Shown: positions 10,577 to 19,562, counted from the first letter of the stretch. The stretch: DNA of 64,000 nt from Pseudomonas sp. ML2-2023-3 (GCF_037055275.1 NZ_CP146343.1:10001-74000), one strand, 5' to 3'. Notes: a model not told the origin generated them from the letters alone. Numbers and translations: made by a program.

Positions 10577-10747
10577 ATGAAAATCCTGATACGAGCGTTA
10601 GCAAGATCCCGTAACTGCCAATGGCAGGTTCAAATCGACCAACAATCCGTCAATTTTCGCAGCGAGTCCGAGGCCCGAGCCTTTGTGGACACGTTGCAAT
10701 CTCGCCTGCAAGCCCCCCATAGCCTGCCTGCACGTTTGGCAGGCTGA
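10577..10747 (+). CDS. Small basic protein of unknown function (56 aa)
   Basis: Begins MKILIRALARSRNCQWQVQI and continues with SESEARAFVDTLQSRL. It looks soluble, basic and without a membrane segment. I do not recognise the family. The ATG at 10577 is preceded by a consensus Shine-Dalgarno (AAGGAGG), and this site is locked in a 12-bp hairpin. An upstream TTG at 10505 would give an 80-aa version without a good binding site. Its stop is separated by one base from the stop of the convergent MFS gene. Confidence 0.65.
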   Translation: MKILIRALARSRNCQWQVQIDQQSVNFRSESEARAFVDTLQSRLQAPHSLPARLAG

Positions 10748-10748
10748 A

Positions 10749-11945
10749 TCAGATCGACTGCTGGGCGGCGATCCGGGCGGTGTAGAGGCGCCGGGTCGCC
10801 ATCGCCAGCCCGACCGCCAGCACTCCGCACAAGGTGATGACAATCGCCATCGGCATCGCGCTGCCATCGTGCAACACTCCCACCAATGACGCCGCTCCCG
10901 CCGCTACGCTGAACTGCAGACAACCCAGCATCGCCGATGCACTGCCGGCTCGGGCACCCTGCCCGCTCATGGCGCAGGCCGAAGCATTGGGAATGATGCA
11001 GCCCAAACTGGCGATACAGATAAACAACGGGATCAGTAACGGCCACAGTTGCGCGGTATGCAAGGTGCTGACACCCAGCAAGACCAGCCCGGCCGCCAGA
11101 TACACCCACACCATGCGCGCCAGCAAAAAGGCCGGGCCACGCTTGGCCAACAGGCGGGCGTTCAGTTGCGCCACCAGAATAAAACCGGCTGCGTTGGTAC
11201 CAAACAGCCATCCGTAATGCTCGGCGGGTACGCCATACAGTTTGATAAAGACGAAAGGCGAACCTGCGATGTAGGCAAACATCCCGGCCATTGCAATCCC
11301 CCCGGTCAGCGCATGCCCCAGGAACTCGCGGTCCTTGAGCAGCCGCCCGTATTGACGCAATGCGCCGGACAGCGGCTGGCGCGGCACGTTGGCAGGCAGG
11401 CTTTCAGGCAGGCCCAGCGCTACGGCTGTTGCCGCCAACGCACTGAATACCGTCAACACCAGGAAAATCGACTGCCAGCCATACAGGTTGACCAGCAATC
11501 CGCCCAGCATCGGCGCCAGGATCGGCGCCAGGCCCATCACCAACATCAACTGCGAAAACACTTTGGCCGACTGCACGGCATCGCATTTGTCACTGACAAT
11601 TGCCCGCGAGAGCACCATGCCAGCACAGCCGCCGAGTGCCTGGACAAACCGCGCGCCAATCAGCCACTCCAATGTCGGGGCAAAAGCGCACGCCAGCGAT
11701 GCAACCGTGAACAGGCCAACACCCACCAGCAGTGGCACGCGCCGCCCAAAGCGGTCTGCCACAGGTCCATACGCCAGTTGCCCGATAGACAGGCCCAGGA
11801 AGTACACCGCCAGAGTGAGTTGAATTTGAGTTTCATCTGTCGCAAAGGCTTGTGCCATTGCCGGAAAGCCGGGCAGGTAGAAATCGATCGCCAGGGGACC
11901 GAAGGCGCTCAAGGCACCAAGAATCAAGATTGTTCGAAGGTTCAT
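10749..11945 (-). CDS. Bcr/CflA-family multidrug efflux MFS transporter
   Basis: A 398-aa protein with about 12 hydrophobic segments, the size and layout of drug:H+ antiporters of the 12-TM Bcr/CflA group. Typical features are the N-terminal helix with FGPLAIDFYLPGFPAM, motif A between TM2 and TM3 (GPVADRFGRR), and the TM4 region RFVQALGGCAGMVLSRAIV. It should sit in the inner membrane and export small drugs. Which substrates it exports cannot be said from the sequence. Confidence 0.9.
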   Translation of the reverse strand: MNLRTILILGALSAFGPLAIDFYLPGFPAMAQAFATDETQIQLTLAVYFLGLSIGQLAYGPVADRFGRRVPLLVGVGLFTVASLACAFAPTLEWLIGARFVQALGGCAGMVLSRAIVSDKCDAVQSAKVFSQLMLVMGLAPILAPMLGGLLVNLYGWQSIFLVLTVFSALAATAVALGLPESLPANVPRQPLSGALRQYGRLLKDREFLGHALTGGIAMAGMFAYIAGSPFVFIKLYGVPAEHYGWLFGTNAAGFILVAQLNARLLAKRGPAFLLARMVWVYLAAGLVLLGVSTLHTAQLWPLLIPLFICIASLGCIIPNASACAMSGQGARAGSASAMLGCLQFSVAAGAASLVGVLHDGSAMPMAIVITLCGVLAVGLAMATRRLYTARIAAQQSI

Positions 11946-12092
11946 CAGGTATCCAGATCGGGCTGCAATTAGCGCAGCCCGATAGTCTAGCCGTGGATAC
12001 CGAACTTGAACATAAAGATAGCCAGCTAGCTAATAAACCGCTTTGGCCTTGTCGGAATAACGCTACCCCGCAATCTAGTGATTACCTGCATA

Positions 12093-12293
12093 TCAATGCG
12101 CTGTACGCGCTTCAAAACCTGCATTGGTGATCACATCAATAATCTGCAAAGGGGACACCTTGCTGTCTACCTTTACGGTTTTGCCCGCCAGATCCACTTC
12201 GACCTTCGCGTCTTTATCCACAGCCTGAACCGCACGGGTCACCGCGCCAACACAGCCGCCACAGGTCATACCCTCTACTTTGAACGTTTGCAT
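12093..12293 (-). CDS. copZ: Copper chaperone CopZ (heavy-metal-associated domain)
   Basis: A 66-aa single HMA domain with the Cu(I)-binding motif GMTCGGCV (Cys10 and Cys13) in the usual beta-alpha-beta-beta-alpha-beta fold length. It carries Cu(I) in the cytoplasm to the ATPase CopA and the sensor CueR, both encoded nearby. The start at 12293 has a strong ribosome binding site (AGGAGG). A CueR-type operator lies about 40 bp upstream, so it should be induced by copper. Confidence 0.93.
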   Translation of the reverse strand: MQTFKVEGMTCGGCVGAVTRAVQAVDKDAKVEVDLAGKTVKVDSKVSPLQIIDVITNAGFEARTAH

Positions 12294-12330
12294 GATCACG
12301 CCTCCTGTCTGAGATATGGCTACAGCTTCA

Positions 12331-12351
12331 ACCTTTCCATCGTGGCAAGGT
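12331..12351 (-). promoter_or_regulatory. CueR-type operator/promoter of copZ
   Basis: The dyad ACCTTTCC-N5-GGCAAGGT matches MerR-family copper operators. On the minus strand TTTACC is followed by a 19-bp spacer containing the dyad and a weak -10 (GAAGCT). The overlong 19-bp spacer is the hallmark of MerR-activated promoters. Confidence 0.75.
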
Positions 12352-12439
12352 AAAGCCCGTTGTTTCACGCGCTGACTGGCAATCCATGCCCTGCTCGGCC
12401 AAGCTGCAAGCCTCGGGATATAAAACAGGATACTTAGTC

Positions 12440-12820
12440 ATGCGCCGGACCGCTTTGAGCCTAGTCAGCCTTTTGGGTCTCGCCAGTTTGCCGCTGTGGG
12501 TAAATGCCGATCAGGACTACGGTGTATTGATCATTTCCCGCGAGCGCCTTGAAGTGCCGACCAACTGCGAGGTCGGTGTGTACATCGATGATCAACTGGC
12601 CGGTCGACTGTTTCAGGAACAAGCGCTGGCTTTCAACTTGCCGGCGGCCAGCGTTGATATCCGCCTCAAACTTCTACCCGGACAAGCCCCCGGTTGCTTG
12701 CCCGGCATGCTGGTACCGCCCGCGCAGCAATTCACCCTGAAGGCCGGGGACGTGCGCAAATACCGTATCGCCCTTGGCAAGCAAGGCATGTACCTCAAGC
12801 CCGCGAAACTGGAATATTGA
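12440..12820 (+). CDS. Secreted protein of unknown function in the copper cluster
   Basis: A 126-aa protein with an N-terminal signal peptide (RRTALSLVSLLGLASLPLW, cleavage likely after VNA). The mature part is about 100 aa with two Cys (in PTNCEVGVY and APGCLPGML) that could form a disulfide in the periplasm. I do not recognise the family. It lies between copZ and copA and starts 89 bp from the copZ operator on the opposite strand, so it might be copper-controlled, but it has no Met-rich or His-rich copper motif. The start at 12440 is preceded by ACAGGA; the frame is open further upstream without a signal sequence. Confidence 0.6.
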   Translation: MRRTALSLVSLLGLASLPLWVNADQDYGVLIISRERLEVPTNCEVGVYIDDQLAGRLFQEQALAFNLPAASVDIRLKLLPGQAPGCLPGMLVPPAQQFTLKAGDVRKYRIALGKQGMYLKPAKLEY

Positions 12821-12859
12821 GCGCAGCACTAAGGAAAACCTGACGAACAGCAAGAGCCC

Positions 12860-12890
12860 TTGACCTTCCCATGGGGTCAAGGTCGATTCT
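12860..12890 (+). promoter_or_regulatory. CueR-type operator/promoter of copA
   Basis: TTGACC (12860-12865), a 19-bp spacer and GATTCT (12885-12890) frame the dyad ACCTTCCC-N5-GTCAAGGT (12863-12883). This is almost the textbook CueR promoter and lies 33 bp before the copA start. Confidence 0.85.
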
Positions 12891-12922
12891 ATGGATAGAT
12901 AACTTCTTGAGGAGGATTGCTC

Positions 12923-15304
12923 GTGCCCACCCAATTCGATCTGCCTATTGATGGTATGACTTGCGCCAGTTGCGCGGGGCGTGTGGAAAAAGCCCTGACC
13001 AAAGTACCCGGCGTGCGTTCGGTAAGCGTCAATCTGGCCACTGAACAGGCCCGCATCGAGGCGCCTGTGGACAGTTTGCCGGCATTGGTCGAGGCCGTGA
13101 AACAGGCAGGTTACAGCGTACCTGCCCACAGCCTGGAACTGGACATCAGCGGCATGACGTGCGCCTCTTGCGCAGGCCGCGTCGAAAAAGCCCTGGTCAG
13201 GGTGCCGGGAGTCAAGAGCGTCAGCGTTAACCTCGCCAGCGAACGTGCCCATGTCGAGCTGCTCGGCCAGGTCGATACCGCCCTGCTGATAAACGCTGTC
13301 AGTCAGGCCGGCTATGGCGCCAGCGTCCACCACACTGCCAAAGCGAGCGAGGATGATCAGCAAAAACGTCTGCACCGCGAGCGCTGGGCGCTGACACTGG
13401 CCATTGTGCTGGCGTTGCCGCTGGTATTACCGATGTTGCTCGCACCATTGGGTGTGCACTGGATGCTGCCCGCCTGGGCCCAGTTCGTCCTCGCCACCCC
13501 GGTACAATTTATCCTCGGCGCACGCTTTTACGTGGCCGCCTGGAAAGCCGTCAAAGCCGGTGCCGGCAATATGGACCTGCTGGTGGCACTGGGCACCAGC
13601 GCCGGTTATGGCCTGAGCCTTTACGAGTGGGCGATTGCCGAGCCCGGCAGCATGCCCCATCTGTATTTCGAAGCTTCGGCGGTGGTGATTGCACTGGTGC
13701 TGCTGGGTAAATACCTCGAAAGCCGCGCCAAACGCCAGACTGCCAGCGCCATCCGCGCCCTGGAAGCCTTGCGCCCAGAGCGCGCCCTGCGTGTGGTCGA
13801 CGGGCAGGAGCAAGACGTCGCCATCAGTGACCTGCGCCTGAATGATCGGATCCTGGTCAAACCTGGTGAGCGCTTTCCCGTAGATGGCGAAGTTGTCGAA
13901 GGCCAAAGCCATGCCGACGAAGCCCTGATCAGCGGTGAAAGCCTGCCAGTCCCCAAACAGCCTGGGGATAAAGTCACCGGAGGCGCCATTAATGGCGAGG
14001 GCCGGTTGATCATTAAAACCCTGGCCCTGGGCACTGAAACCGTACTGGCGCGCATTATCCGCCTGGTCGAAGACGCTCAGTCCGCGAAAGCCCCGATCCA
14101 GAAACTGGTGGATAAAGTCAGCCAGGTGTTCGTACCCGTGGTCCTGCTGATTGCCCTCGCGACACTACTCGGTTGGTGGCTTTATGGCGCGCCGATTGAA
14201 ACCGCGTTGATCAACGCCGTGGCTGTGCTGGTTATCGCCTGTCCTTGTGCCCTGGGCCTGGCAACGCCCACTGCGATCATGGCCGGCACTGGTGTTGCGG
14301 CCCGTTACGGGATTTTGATCAAGGATGCCGAAGCCCTCGAACGCGCCCATGACGTCAGCGCCGTGGTTTTCGACAAAACCGGCACCCTGACCTCTGGCGC
14401 CCCGCAAATTGCCCACTTCAGCGCACTGGACGGCGATGAAGCGCAGTTGTTGCAAGCCGCTGGCGCCCTGCAACGCGGCAGCGAACACCCGCTGGCCAAA
14501 GCCGTTCTGGATGCCTGCGCCGCACGCAACCTGAAAGTACCGGATGTCATGGACAGCCAGTCGCTTACCGGGCGAGGTATTGCTGGCACCCTGCAAGGCC
14601 GTCGCCTGGCGCTGGGCAACCGCCGCCTGCTGGAAGAAACCGGCCTCAGTCCGGGTTCGCTCGCCGCATCCGCCAAGGCCTGGGAAACCGAAGGCCGCAC
14701 GCTGTCCTGGCTGATAGAGCAAAGCCCGCAGCCGCAAGTGCTGGGCCTCTTTGCCTTTGGTGACACACTGAAAACCGGCGCCTTCTCGGCGATCCAGCAG
14801 CTCAGTGCACGCCACATCAGTAGCCATCTGCTGACAGGCGACAACCGTGGCAGCGCGAAAGTGGTTGCCGAGGCGCTGGGAATTACCGATGTTCACGCCG
14901 AAGTGTTGCCCGCTGACAAGGCCGCAACGGTAACTGAACTGAAAAAAACCGGCGTGGTGGCCATGGTTGGCGACGGCATCAACGACGCCCCGGCACTTGC
15001 CGCCGCCGACATTGGCATCGCCATGGGTGGAGGCACCGACGTGGCCATGCATGCAGCGGGTATCACCCTGATGCGCGGCGACCCGCGACTGGTACCGGCC
15101 GCACTGGAGATCAGCCGCAAGACCTACGCCAAGATTCGTCAAAACCTGTTCTGGGCGTTTATCTATAACGTGATCGGTATTCCACTGGCCGCCTTCGGCT
15201 TTTTGAACCCGGTACTGGCGGGTGCGGCCATGGCATTTTCCAGCGTCAGTGTGGTCAGCAACGCATTGCTGCTTAAATTCTGGAAGCCCAAGGATCTTGA
15301 ATAA
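12923..15304 (+). CDS. copA: Cu(I)-exporting P1B-type ATPase CopA
   Basis: A 793-aa inner-membrane ATPase that pumps Cu(I) from the cytoplasm to the periplasm. Two N-terminal HMA domains carry GMTCASC (Cys14/17 and Cys80/83). Then come the membrane helices, the TGES actuator equivalent (SGES), the ion-binding CPC motif (Cys440-Pro-Cys442), the phosphorylation site DKTGT (Asp484), the SEHP nucleotide-domain motif and the hinge [10 protein letters not shown]. The start is taken as GTG at 12923, 7 nt after GAGGAGG; a TTG two codons upstream is too close to that site. It has its own CueR operator and is followed by cueR. Confidence 0.96.
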   Translation: MPTQFDLPIDGMTCASCAGRVEKALTKVPGVRSVSVNLATEQARIEAPVDSLPALVEAVKQAGYSVPAHSLELDISGMTCASCAGRVEKALVRVPGVKSVSVNLASERAHVELLGQVDTALLINAVSQAGYGASVHHTAKASEDDQQKRLHRERWALTLAIVLALPLVLPMLLAPLGVHWMLPAWAQFVLATPVQFILGARFYVAAWKAVKAGAGNMDLLVALGTSAGYGLSLYEWAIAEPGSMPHLYFEASAVVIALVLLGKYLESRAKRQTASAIRALEALRPERALRVVDGQEQDVAISDLRLNDRILVKPGERFPVDGEVVEGQSHADEALISGESLPVPKQPGDKVTGGAINGEGRLIIKTLALGTETVLARIIRLVEDAQSAKAPIQKLVDKVSQVFVPVVLLIALATLLGWWLYGAPIETALINAVAVLVIACPCALGLATPTAIMAGTGVAARYGILIKDAEALERAHDVSAVVFDKTGTLTSGAPQIAHFSALDGDEAQLLQAAGALQRGSEHPLAKAVLDACAARNLKVPDVMDSQSLTGRGIAGTLQGRRLALGNRRLLEETGLSPGSLAASAKAWETEGRTLSWLIEQSPQPQVLGLFAFGDTLKTGAFSAIQQLSARHISSHLLTGDNRGSAKVVAEALGITDVHAEVLPADKAATVTELKKTGVVAMVGDGINDAPALAAADIGIAMGGGTDVAMHAAGITLMRGDPRLVPAALEISRKTYAKIRQNLFWAFIYNVIGIPLAAFGFLNPVLAGAAMAFSSVSVVSNALLLKFWKPKDLE

Positions 15305-15316
15305 GGAGGCAACCCC

Positions 15317-15718
15317 ATGAATATTGGCCAAGCTGCCAAACAAAGCGGCTTGAGCGCCAAGATGATTCGTTATTACGAGTCCATCGGCCTGCTCAAACCC
15401 GCCAGCCGCAGCGACAGCGGCTACCGCCTCTACAGCAGTGACGACCTGCACACCCTGGCGTTTATCAAACGCTCCCGTGACCTTGGGTTTTCACTGGAAG
15501 AAGTCGGCAAGCTGCTGACACTCTGGCAAGACCGCCAGCGCGCCAGCGGCGATGTGAAGGCGCTGGCGCGTCAGCACATTGATGAGTTGAATCAAAAAAT
15601 CGCCGAACTGACCAGCCTGCGCGATACGTTGCACGAACTGGTCGAGAGCTGTCAGGGCGACCATCGTCCTGACTGCCCGATTCTCAAGGATCTTGAGAGT
15701 GCTTGTTGTGTCGGCTGA
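15317..15718 (+). CDS. cueR: Copper-responsive MerR-family activator CueR
   Basis: A 133-aa MerR-family regulator. The winged HTH is at residues 1-70 (MNIGQAAKQSGLSAKMIRYY). The metal loop has Cys112 and Cys120 in CQGDHRPDCPIL, exactly the two Cu(I) ligands and spacing of E. coli CueR. It starts 12 bp after copA with AGGAGG in between, so copA and cueR form one copper-induced operon. It should act at both dyads found near copZ and copA. Confidence 0.95.
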   Translation: MNIGQAAKQSGLSAKMIRYYESIGLLKPASRSDSGYRLYSSDDLHTLAFIKRSRDLGFSLEEVGKLLTLWQDRQRASGDVKALARQHIDELNQKIAELTSLRDTLHELVESCQGDHRPDCPILKDLESACCVG

Positions 15719-15720
15719 AC

Positions 15721-15760
15721 AAAAAGCCCCGCATCCGCTGCCGACGGAAATTCGGGGCTT
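15721..15760. terminator. Terminator between convergent cueR and the TauE-like gene
   Basis: AAGCCCCG (15724-15731) and CGGGGCTT (15753-15760) form a stem with a 21-nt loop. On the minus strand the stem is followed by TTTTT, so it ends the TauE/SQR operon; the stem overlaps the stop codon of the TauE gene. It may also slow transcripts coming from cueR. Confidence 0.7.
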
Positions 15761-16559
15761 ACGACAGGACTGCCTTGGCGAGCATCAACAGGCCTATCAC
15801 AGCACATAACGTCGCGAAGCCTTGCTGTAGCCATTGGGCCGAAACCCTGGGGGCAATCACCCGACCGGCAATCATGCCGGTCAGGGTGGCACCGATGAAC
15901 ATCACGCCTTCGCTCGACAAGCTCACACCCTGGCTCATCAGATTGCCCAAGGTGCCCAGCGATACCAGTGCCACCACCATCAGCGAGGTGGAGACCACGG
16001 CATGAATGCGCACGTCACTGAATTTTCGAAACGCAGGTACGATCAGGAATCCGCCCCCCACACTCAACAACCCCGTCAGCAAACCCGAGGTGGCACCAAT
16101 CGATACCAGCGTCATGCTGCAGCGGGCATTCCAGGTCAGCCGCCCGGTAGCAGGATTGAGCATGCAGTTTTTTTCTATTGCCCCCAGGCTGCCACTCTCG
16201 CGCGCATCAGCTCTGGCCTGCAAAAACATACGCACGGAGACGAACATCATGACCCCGCTGAACATCAACACCAGCGCCCTAGCGGGAATCAATCTGGCGA
16301 GGTGCAGCCCGATCGGCGAAGTCATCGAACCCACAATCGCCATCAGCGCGGCGGCCTTGTAGCGCACCAGGCCTTTGCGCAGCCCGTCCAGCGCGCCCAG
16401 TGCCGCTGCCGTACCGACCGCCAGCAATGCCACCGGCGTGGCTTGCGCCAGTGTCCACCCCAGGCCCAGGGTCAACGCCGGTATGGCCAGAATACCGCCA
16501 CCCGCCCCCGTCAAACCCAGCACTACACCCACCAACATGCCTAACAGAATAATCAACAT
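15759..16559 (-). CDS. Sulfite exporter TauE/SafE-family membrane protein
   Basis: A 266-aa protein with 7-8 hydrophobic helices and the duplicated TauE/SafE pattern (GLTGAGGGILAIPALTLGLG near the N-terminus and LLSVGGGFLIVPAF near the middle). The family exports sulfur-containing anions. Here it is the last gene of an operon with the DUF442-SQR fusion, 8 bp downstream of it, so export of sulfite or thiosulfate from sulfide oxidation is the natural role. It resembles the TauE-like genes of BigR operons. Confidence 0.85.
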   Translation of the reverse strand: MLIILLGMLVGVVLGLTGAGGGILAIPALTLGLGWTLAQATPVALLAVGTAAALGALDGLRKGLVRYKAAALMAIVGSMTSPIGLHLARLIPARALVLMFSGVMMFVSVRMFLQARADARESGSLGAIEKNCMLNPATGRLTWNARCSMTLVSIGATSGLLTGLLSVGGGFLIVPAFRKFSDVRIHAVVSTSLMVVALVSLGTLGNLMSQGVSLSSEGVMFIGATLTGMIAGRVIAPRVSAQWLQQGFATLCAVIGLLMLAKAVLS

Positions 16560-16567
16560 GGTCAGGT

Positions 16568-18133
16568 TCAGTCCGGTTTGCAGTCAGTGAACCACTCGCG
16601 ACCTTTAAGCATGCCTTGCCAGTAGAACCAGGGCAGAAACGTTGCCTTGAGCCACCAGGCCGACTTGCGGGCCACGGTCGGGTCCAGGGCAAAGGTGGGT
16701 AGCAGTTTTGCGCCATAACCAAATTCGGCCAGGATCACCTTGCCGTTTTCGACGGTCAGCGGGCATGAGCCATAGCCATCGTAGCGCTTGGGCAAAACCG
16801 CCCCCTTGCGCAGGGCGAGCAGGTTCTCGGCCACCACGACCACTTGCTTGCGAGTCGCTGCCGCGGTTTTGGCATTGGGTGTGTTGCAGACATCGCCAAG
16901 GGCGAAAATGTCGGGGTAGCGTGGGTGTTGCAGTGTAGCCGGATCGGTCTCGAACCAGCCCGCCTTGTCCGCCAACTCGCTGCGACGGATAACGTCAGGC
17001 GCTTGCTGGGGTGGCACCACATGCAACATGTCGAACGTTTTCTCAACGCGGGTCACGCCACCGTCTGCGTTGGTCACATCAAACCAGGCGGTCTTGCCTG
17101 GCCCGTCGACCTTGACCAGATTGGACTGGAAGGCCAATTGGGCCTTATAGGCCTCAACGTATTTCATCAGTGGAGGGACGAAGGTCGGCACGCCAAACAG
17201 CACCGCCCCCGCCAGATTGAACTCAACGGCCATCGAATCCAGAACGCCACGCTTGCGCCAATGATCACAGGACAGGTACATGGCTTTTTGTGGAGCCCCC
17301 GCGCACTTGATCGGCATTCCCGGCTGGGTGAACAGCGCTTTGCCGCCCTTCAGGGTGCGCACCAGCTCCCAGGTATAGGGCGCCAGGTCATGGCGATAGT
17401 TGGACGTCACGCCGTTCTTGCCCAAGGTCTCTTCAAGGCCCTCGATATGCTCCCAGGCCAGTTGCAACCCCGGGCAAACGATCAATTGCTGATAACCCAG
17501 TTCAGTACCATCACTGAGCAGCACAACCTTGCGTTGCGGGGCGAAGGCGCACAGCGACGCCTTGATCCAGACAACACCTTTGGGCATTACGGCTGCAGTC
17601 GGGCGAACCGTGTCCTTGACATCAAAGGCACCGCCGCCAACCAGCGTCCACGCGGGCTGGTAGTAGTGCTCTGTATTGGGTTCGATCACGGCGATGCGCA
17701 ATGACGCGTTGCGCTTGAGCAAGCTGGCCGACACCGAGATACCGGCCGAGCCACCACCCACCACGACAACATCGTACAGCCTGGCCTCACGCGAGGCTTG
17801 AGTCGCCGCCTGATAGAGCTTTGATGAGCGATTGCCTGTACGGCAATACGCCAGAACGGGTTTTGGCAGCTCATTGAGCAACTGACGCAACTGCTGCGCC
17901 TGCTCAGGGGTCGCACCCGTGCTGAGTACTGGCAGGTAAGCAAAGCTCAGCCCCAGGGCCTGCGCCGCCTGCTGTATCGATGCGTGCCCGGGTTGGTCTG
18001 GGCCGCCTTCATGATCCGGACGGTTACAGATCACACTGGCAAAACCCAGTGCTGCCAAAGACTGGAGATCAGACTGCCCGATTTGACCGGCCACAGAAAA
18101 TGACGTGTCGATTCGCTTGATGCTTTGCTCCAT
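16568..18133 (-). CDS. DUF442-sulfide:quinone oxidoreductase fusion
   Basis: A 521-aa two-domain protein. Residues 1-115 are a DUF442 (tyrosine-phosphatase/rhodanese-like) domain with the active-site loop CRTGNRSS (Cys97). The rest is an FAD-dependent sulfide:quinone oxidoreductase: FAD-binding VVVGGGSAG (123-131), Cys220 in IVCPGLQ, Cys277 in PIKCAGAP and a further Cys in ALGDVCNTPNAK. These fit the SQR redox cysteines. It would oxidise sulfide at the membrane, passing electrons to quinone and making persulfide. The start at 18133 has TGGAGTG; seven upstream codons are left out. It is cotranscribed with the TauE-like gene, near the BigR/SqrR-like repressor. Confidence 0.88.
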   Translation of the reverse strand: MEQSIKRIDTSFSVAGQIGQSDLQSLAALGFASVICNRPDHEGGPDQPGHASIQQAAQALGLSFAYLPVLSTGATPEQAQQLRQLLNELPKPVLAYCRTGNRSSKLYQAATQASREARLYDVVVVGGGSAGISVSASLLKRNASLRIAVIEPNTEHYYQPAWTLVGGGAFDVKDTVRPTAAVMPKGVVWIKASLCAFAPQRKVVLLSDGTELGYQQLIVCPGLQLAWEHIEGLEETLGKNGVTSNYRHDLAPYTWELVRTLKGGKALFTQPGMPIKCAGAPQKAMYLSCDHWRKRGVLDSMAVEFNLAGAVLFGVPTFVPPLMKYVEAYKAQLAFQSNLVKVDGPGKTAWFDVTNADGGVTRVEKTFDMLHVVPPQQAPDVIRRSELADKAGWFETDPATLQHPRYPDIFALGDVCNTPNAKTAAATRKQVVVVAENLLALRKGAVLPKRYDGYGSCPLTVENGKVILAEFGYGAKLLPTFALDPTVARKSAWWLKATFLPWFYWQGMLKGREWFTDCKPD

Positions 18134-18203
18134 TGAGCACTCCAGGCACAACAAAAATGAATGGAATAGGTTGGGCGATGTCAGCCAGGGGAATGAGGTT
18201 GCG

Positions 18204-18533
18204 CTATTTTTTAAGCGCCTGGCCGCAATACAGGCCTGACAGGGTTTGCATCACAGACACCACTTCAAAGCTGGCAAGGGAATAGAAAATGTACTTTCCC
18301 ATCCTTCGGGTATTGACCATGCCCTCATCGCGCAACACACCAAGCTGTTGCGAAAGGGTGGGCTGCCGGATGCCCGTCAGGGCTTCAAGTTCGCCGACAT
18401 TGCGCTCACCTTGGGTCAACTGGCAGAGCAACAGCAGTCGGTCTTCATTGGCCAGGGCTTTGAGAAGGGTGCAGGCTTTGGATGCAGAGTCGCGCAGAAG
18501 TCCGATTTCTTCGCTGGTTAACTGAGCAGTCAT
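18204..18533 (-). CDS. ArsR-family persulfide-sensing repressor (BigR/SqrR/YgaV type)
   Basis: A 109-aa winged-helix protein; the recognition helix region is GELEALTGIRQPTLSQQLGVLRDEG. Cysteines 37 and 103 are 66 residues apart, the same spacing as the redox pair of SqrR and BigR that forms a tetrasulfide bridge and releases DNA; Cys21 is extra. It lies between the SQR operon and the divergent dioxygenase gene, next to an AT-rich palindrome. It therefore probably represses both until sulfide or persulfide builds up. Confidence 0.87.
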   Translation of the reverse strand: MTAQLTSEEIGLLRDSASKACTLLKALANEDRLLLLCQLTQGERNVGELEALTGIRQPTLSQQLGVLRDEGMVNTRRMGKYIFYSLASFEVVSVMQTLSGLYCGQALKK

Positions 18534-18575
18534 GAAAAGCTCCGGGACGTGATAGTCGACAGTCTACGACCCGAT

Positions 18576-18595
18576 AATATATGTTTCAATATATT
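18576..18595. promoter_or_regulatory. AT-rich palindrome, probable operator of the persulfide repressor
   Basis: AATATAT (18576-18582) and ATATATT (18589-18595) form an inverted repeat with a 6-bp spacer, between the repressor gene and the dioxygenase gene. BigR is known to bind an AT-rich palindrome in such an intergenic region. It lies 31 bp before the dioxygenase ATG. Confidence 0.6.
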
Positions 18596-18625
18596 GAGCA
18601 TTTTTTGACATACACGAGGCCCGTC

Positions 18626-19489
18626 ATGCACCCCGAAATTCAAGGATTTTTCGACCCTGCAACGTCGACCGTGAGCTACGTGGTTCATGAAGCCGGCGCC
18701 AGCGAGTGCGCAATCATCGATCCGGTGCTCGACTACGATGCCGCCGCCGGGCGCATCAGTACCACCGGTGCAGACATCATTGCTGCTTACGTGCAGGCAC
18801 AGGGCCTGAAGGTGCAATGGCTATTGGAAACCCACGCCCACGCCGATCACCTGTCTGCCAGCGCTTACCTGAAGCGAAAGCTGGGCGGCCAGATTGGTAT
18901 TGGCGCGGCAATCACCCAGGTACAAGGGGTGTTTCGCGACATCTACAACCTTGAGCCCGAGTTCAAGCTCGACGGTTCGCAGTTCGACCGGCTGCTGGAA
19001 CCGGACGAGCTATTCCACATTGGACGGCTACAGGTACGCGCACTGCACGTGCCGGGGCACACCCCGGCCGACATGGCGTATCAGGTTGAGGGCGACTGTC
19101 TGTTTGTGGGCGACACATTGTTTATGCCCGACGTTGGCACGGCCCGCTGCGACTTCCCGGGAGGCGATCCGCACCAGTTGTACCAATCGATCAAGCGTCT
19201 GCTGGCCTTTCCGGTCCAGACCCGACTGTTCATGTGCCATGACTATCCGCCAGCAGGGCGTGAGGCCACATGGTCAACCACGGTGGGTGAGCAGCGAGCC
19301 AACAACATTCATGTCAACGACAGCGTCGACCTGACGGGCTTCGTCGAGATGCGCACCGCCCGCGACGCGACGCTGGGGGTTCCGGCACTGCTGATTCCGG
19401 CCATTCAAATCAACATTCGGGCCGGTAATCTGCCGCCCGCCGATGAAACCGGCCTGTGCAGCCTTAAGGTGCCGCTGAACCGTTTTTAG
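18626..19489 (+). CDS. Persulfide dioxygenase-like metallo-beta-lactamase-fold protein (ETHE1/Blh type)
   Basis: A 287-aa MBL-fold hydrolase. The metal motif is THAHADHL (His70, His72, Asp74, His75), followed by VPGHTPADMAY, FVGDTLFMPDVGTARCDFPGG and CHDYPPAG, the pattern of ETHE1-like persulfide dioxygenases. It would turn glutathione persulfide, made via SQR, into sulfite. The start at 18626 was preferred over a frame start at 18581 because the latter lies inside the operator, and CGAGG precedes the later ATG. The second REP-like fragment (GTGGGAGCGGGC, 19509-19520) lies just downstream. Confidence 0.85.
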   Translation: MHPEIQGFFDPATSTVSYVVHEAGASECAIIDPVLDYDAAAGRISTTGADIIAAYVQAQGLKVQWLLETHAHADHLSASAYLKRKLGGQIGIGAAITQVQGVFRDIYNLEPEFKLDGSQFDRLLEPDELFHIGRLQVRALHVPGHTPADMAYQVEGDCLFVGDTLFMPDVGTARCDFPGGDPHQLYQSIKRLLAFPVQTRLFMCHDYPPAGREATWSTTVGEQRANNIHVNDSVDLTGFVEMRTARDATLGVPALLIPAIQINIRAGNLPPADETGLCSLKVPLNRF

Positions 19490-19531
19490 CCGCACAATTA
19501 TTGTGTGTGTGGGAGCGGGCTGCATTGAAGT

Positions 19532-19562
19532 AAAAAAAATCCGGCCTGAGCCGGATTTTTTA
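19532..19562. terminator. Bidirectional terminator between the dioxygenase and RIO kinase genes
   Basis: A perfect stem AAAAATCCGGC/GCCGGATTTTT (19535-19545 with 19550-19560) with loop CTGA has A- and T-tracts on both sides. It can end both convergent transcripts. Confidence 0.88.

Noticed and set aside
14165..15451. A 428-codon minus-strand open frame opposite copA and the cueR start
   Set aside because: It is antisense to a well-supported P-type ATPase gene, with no domain features.
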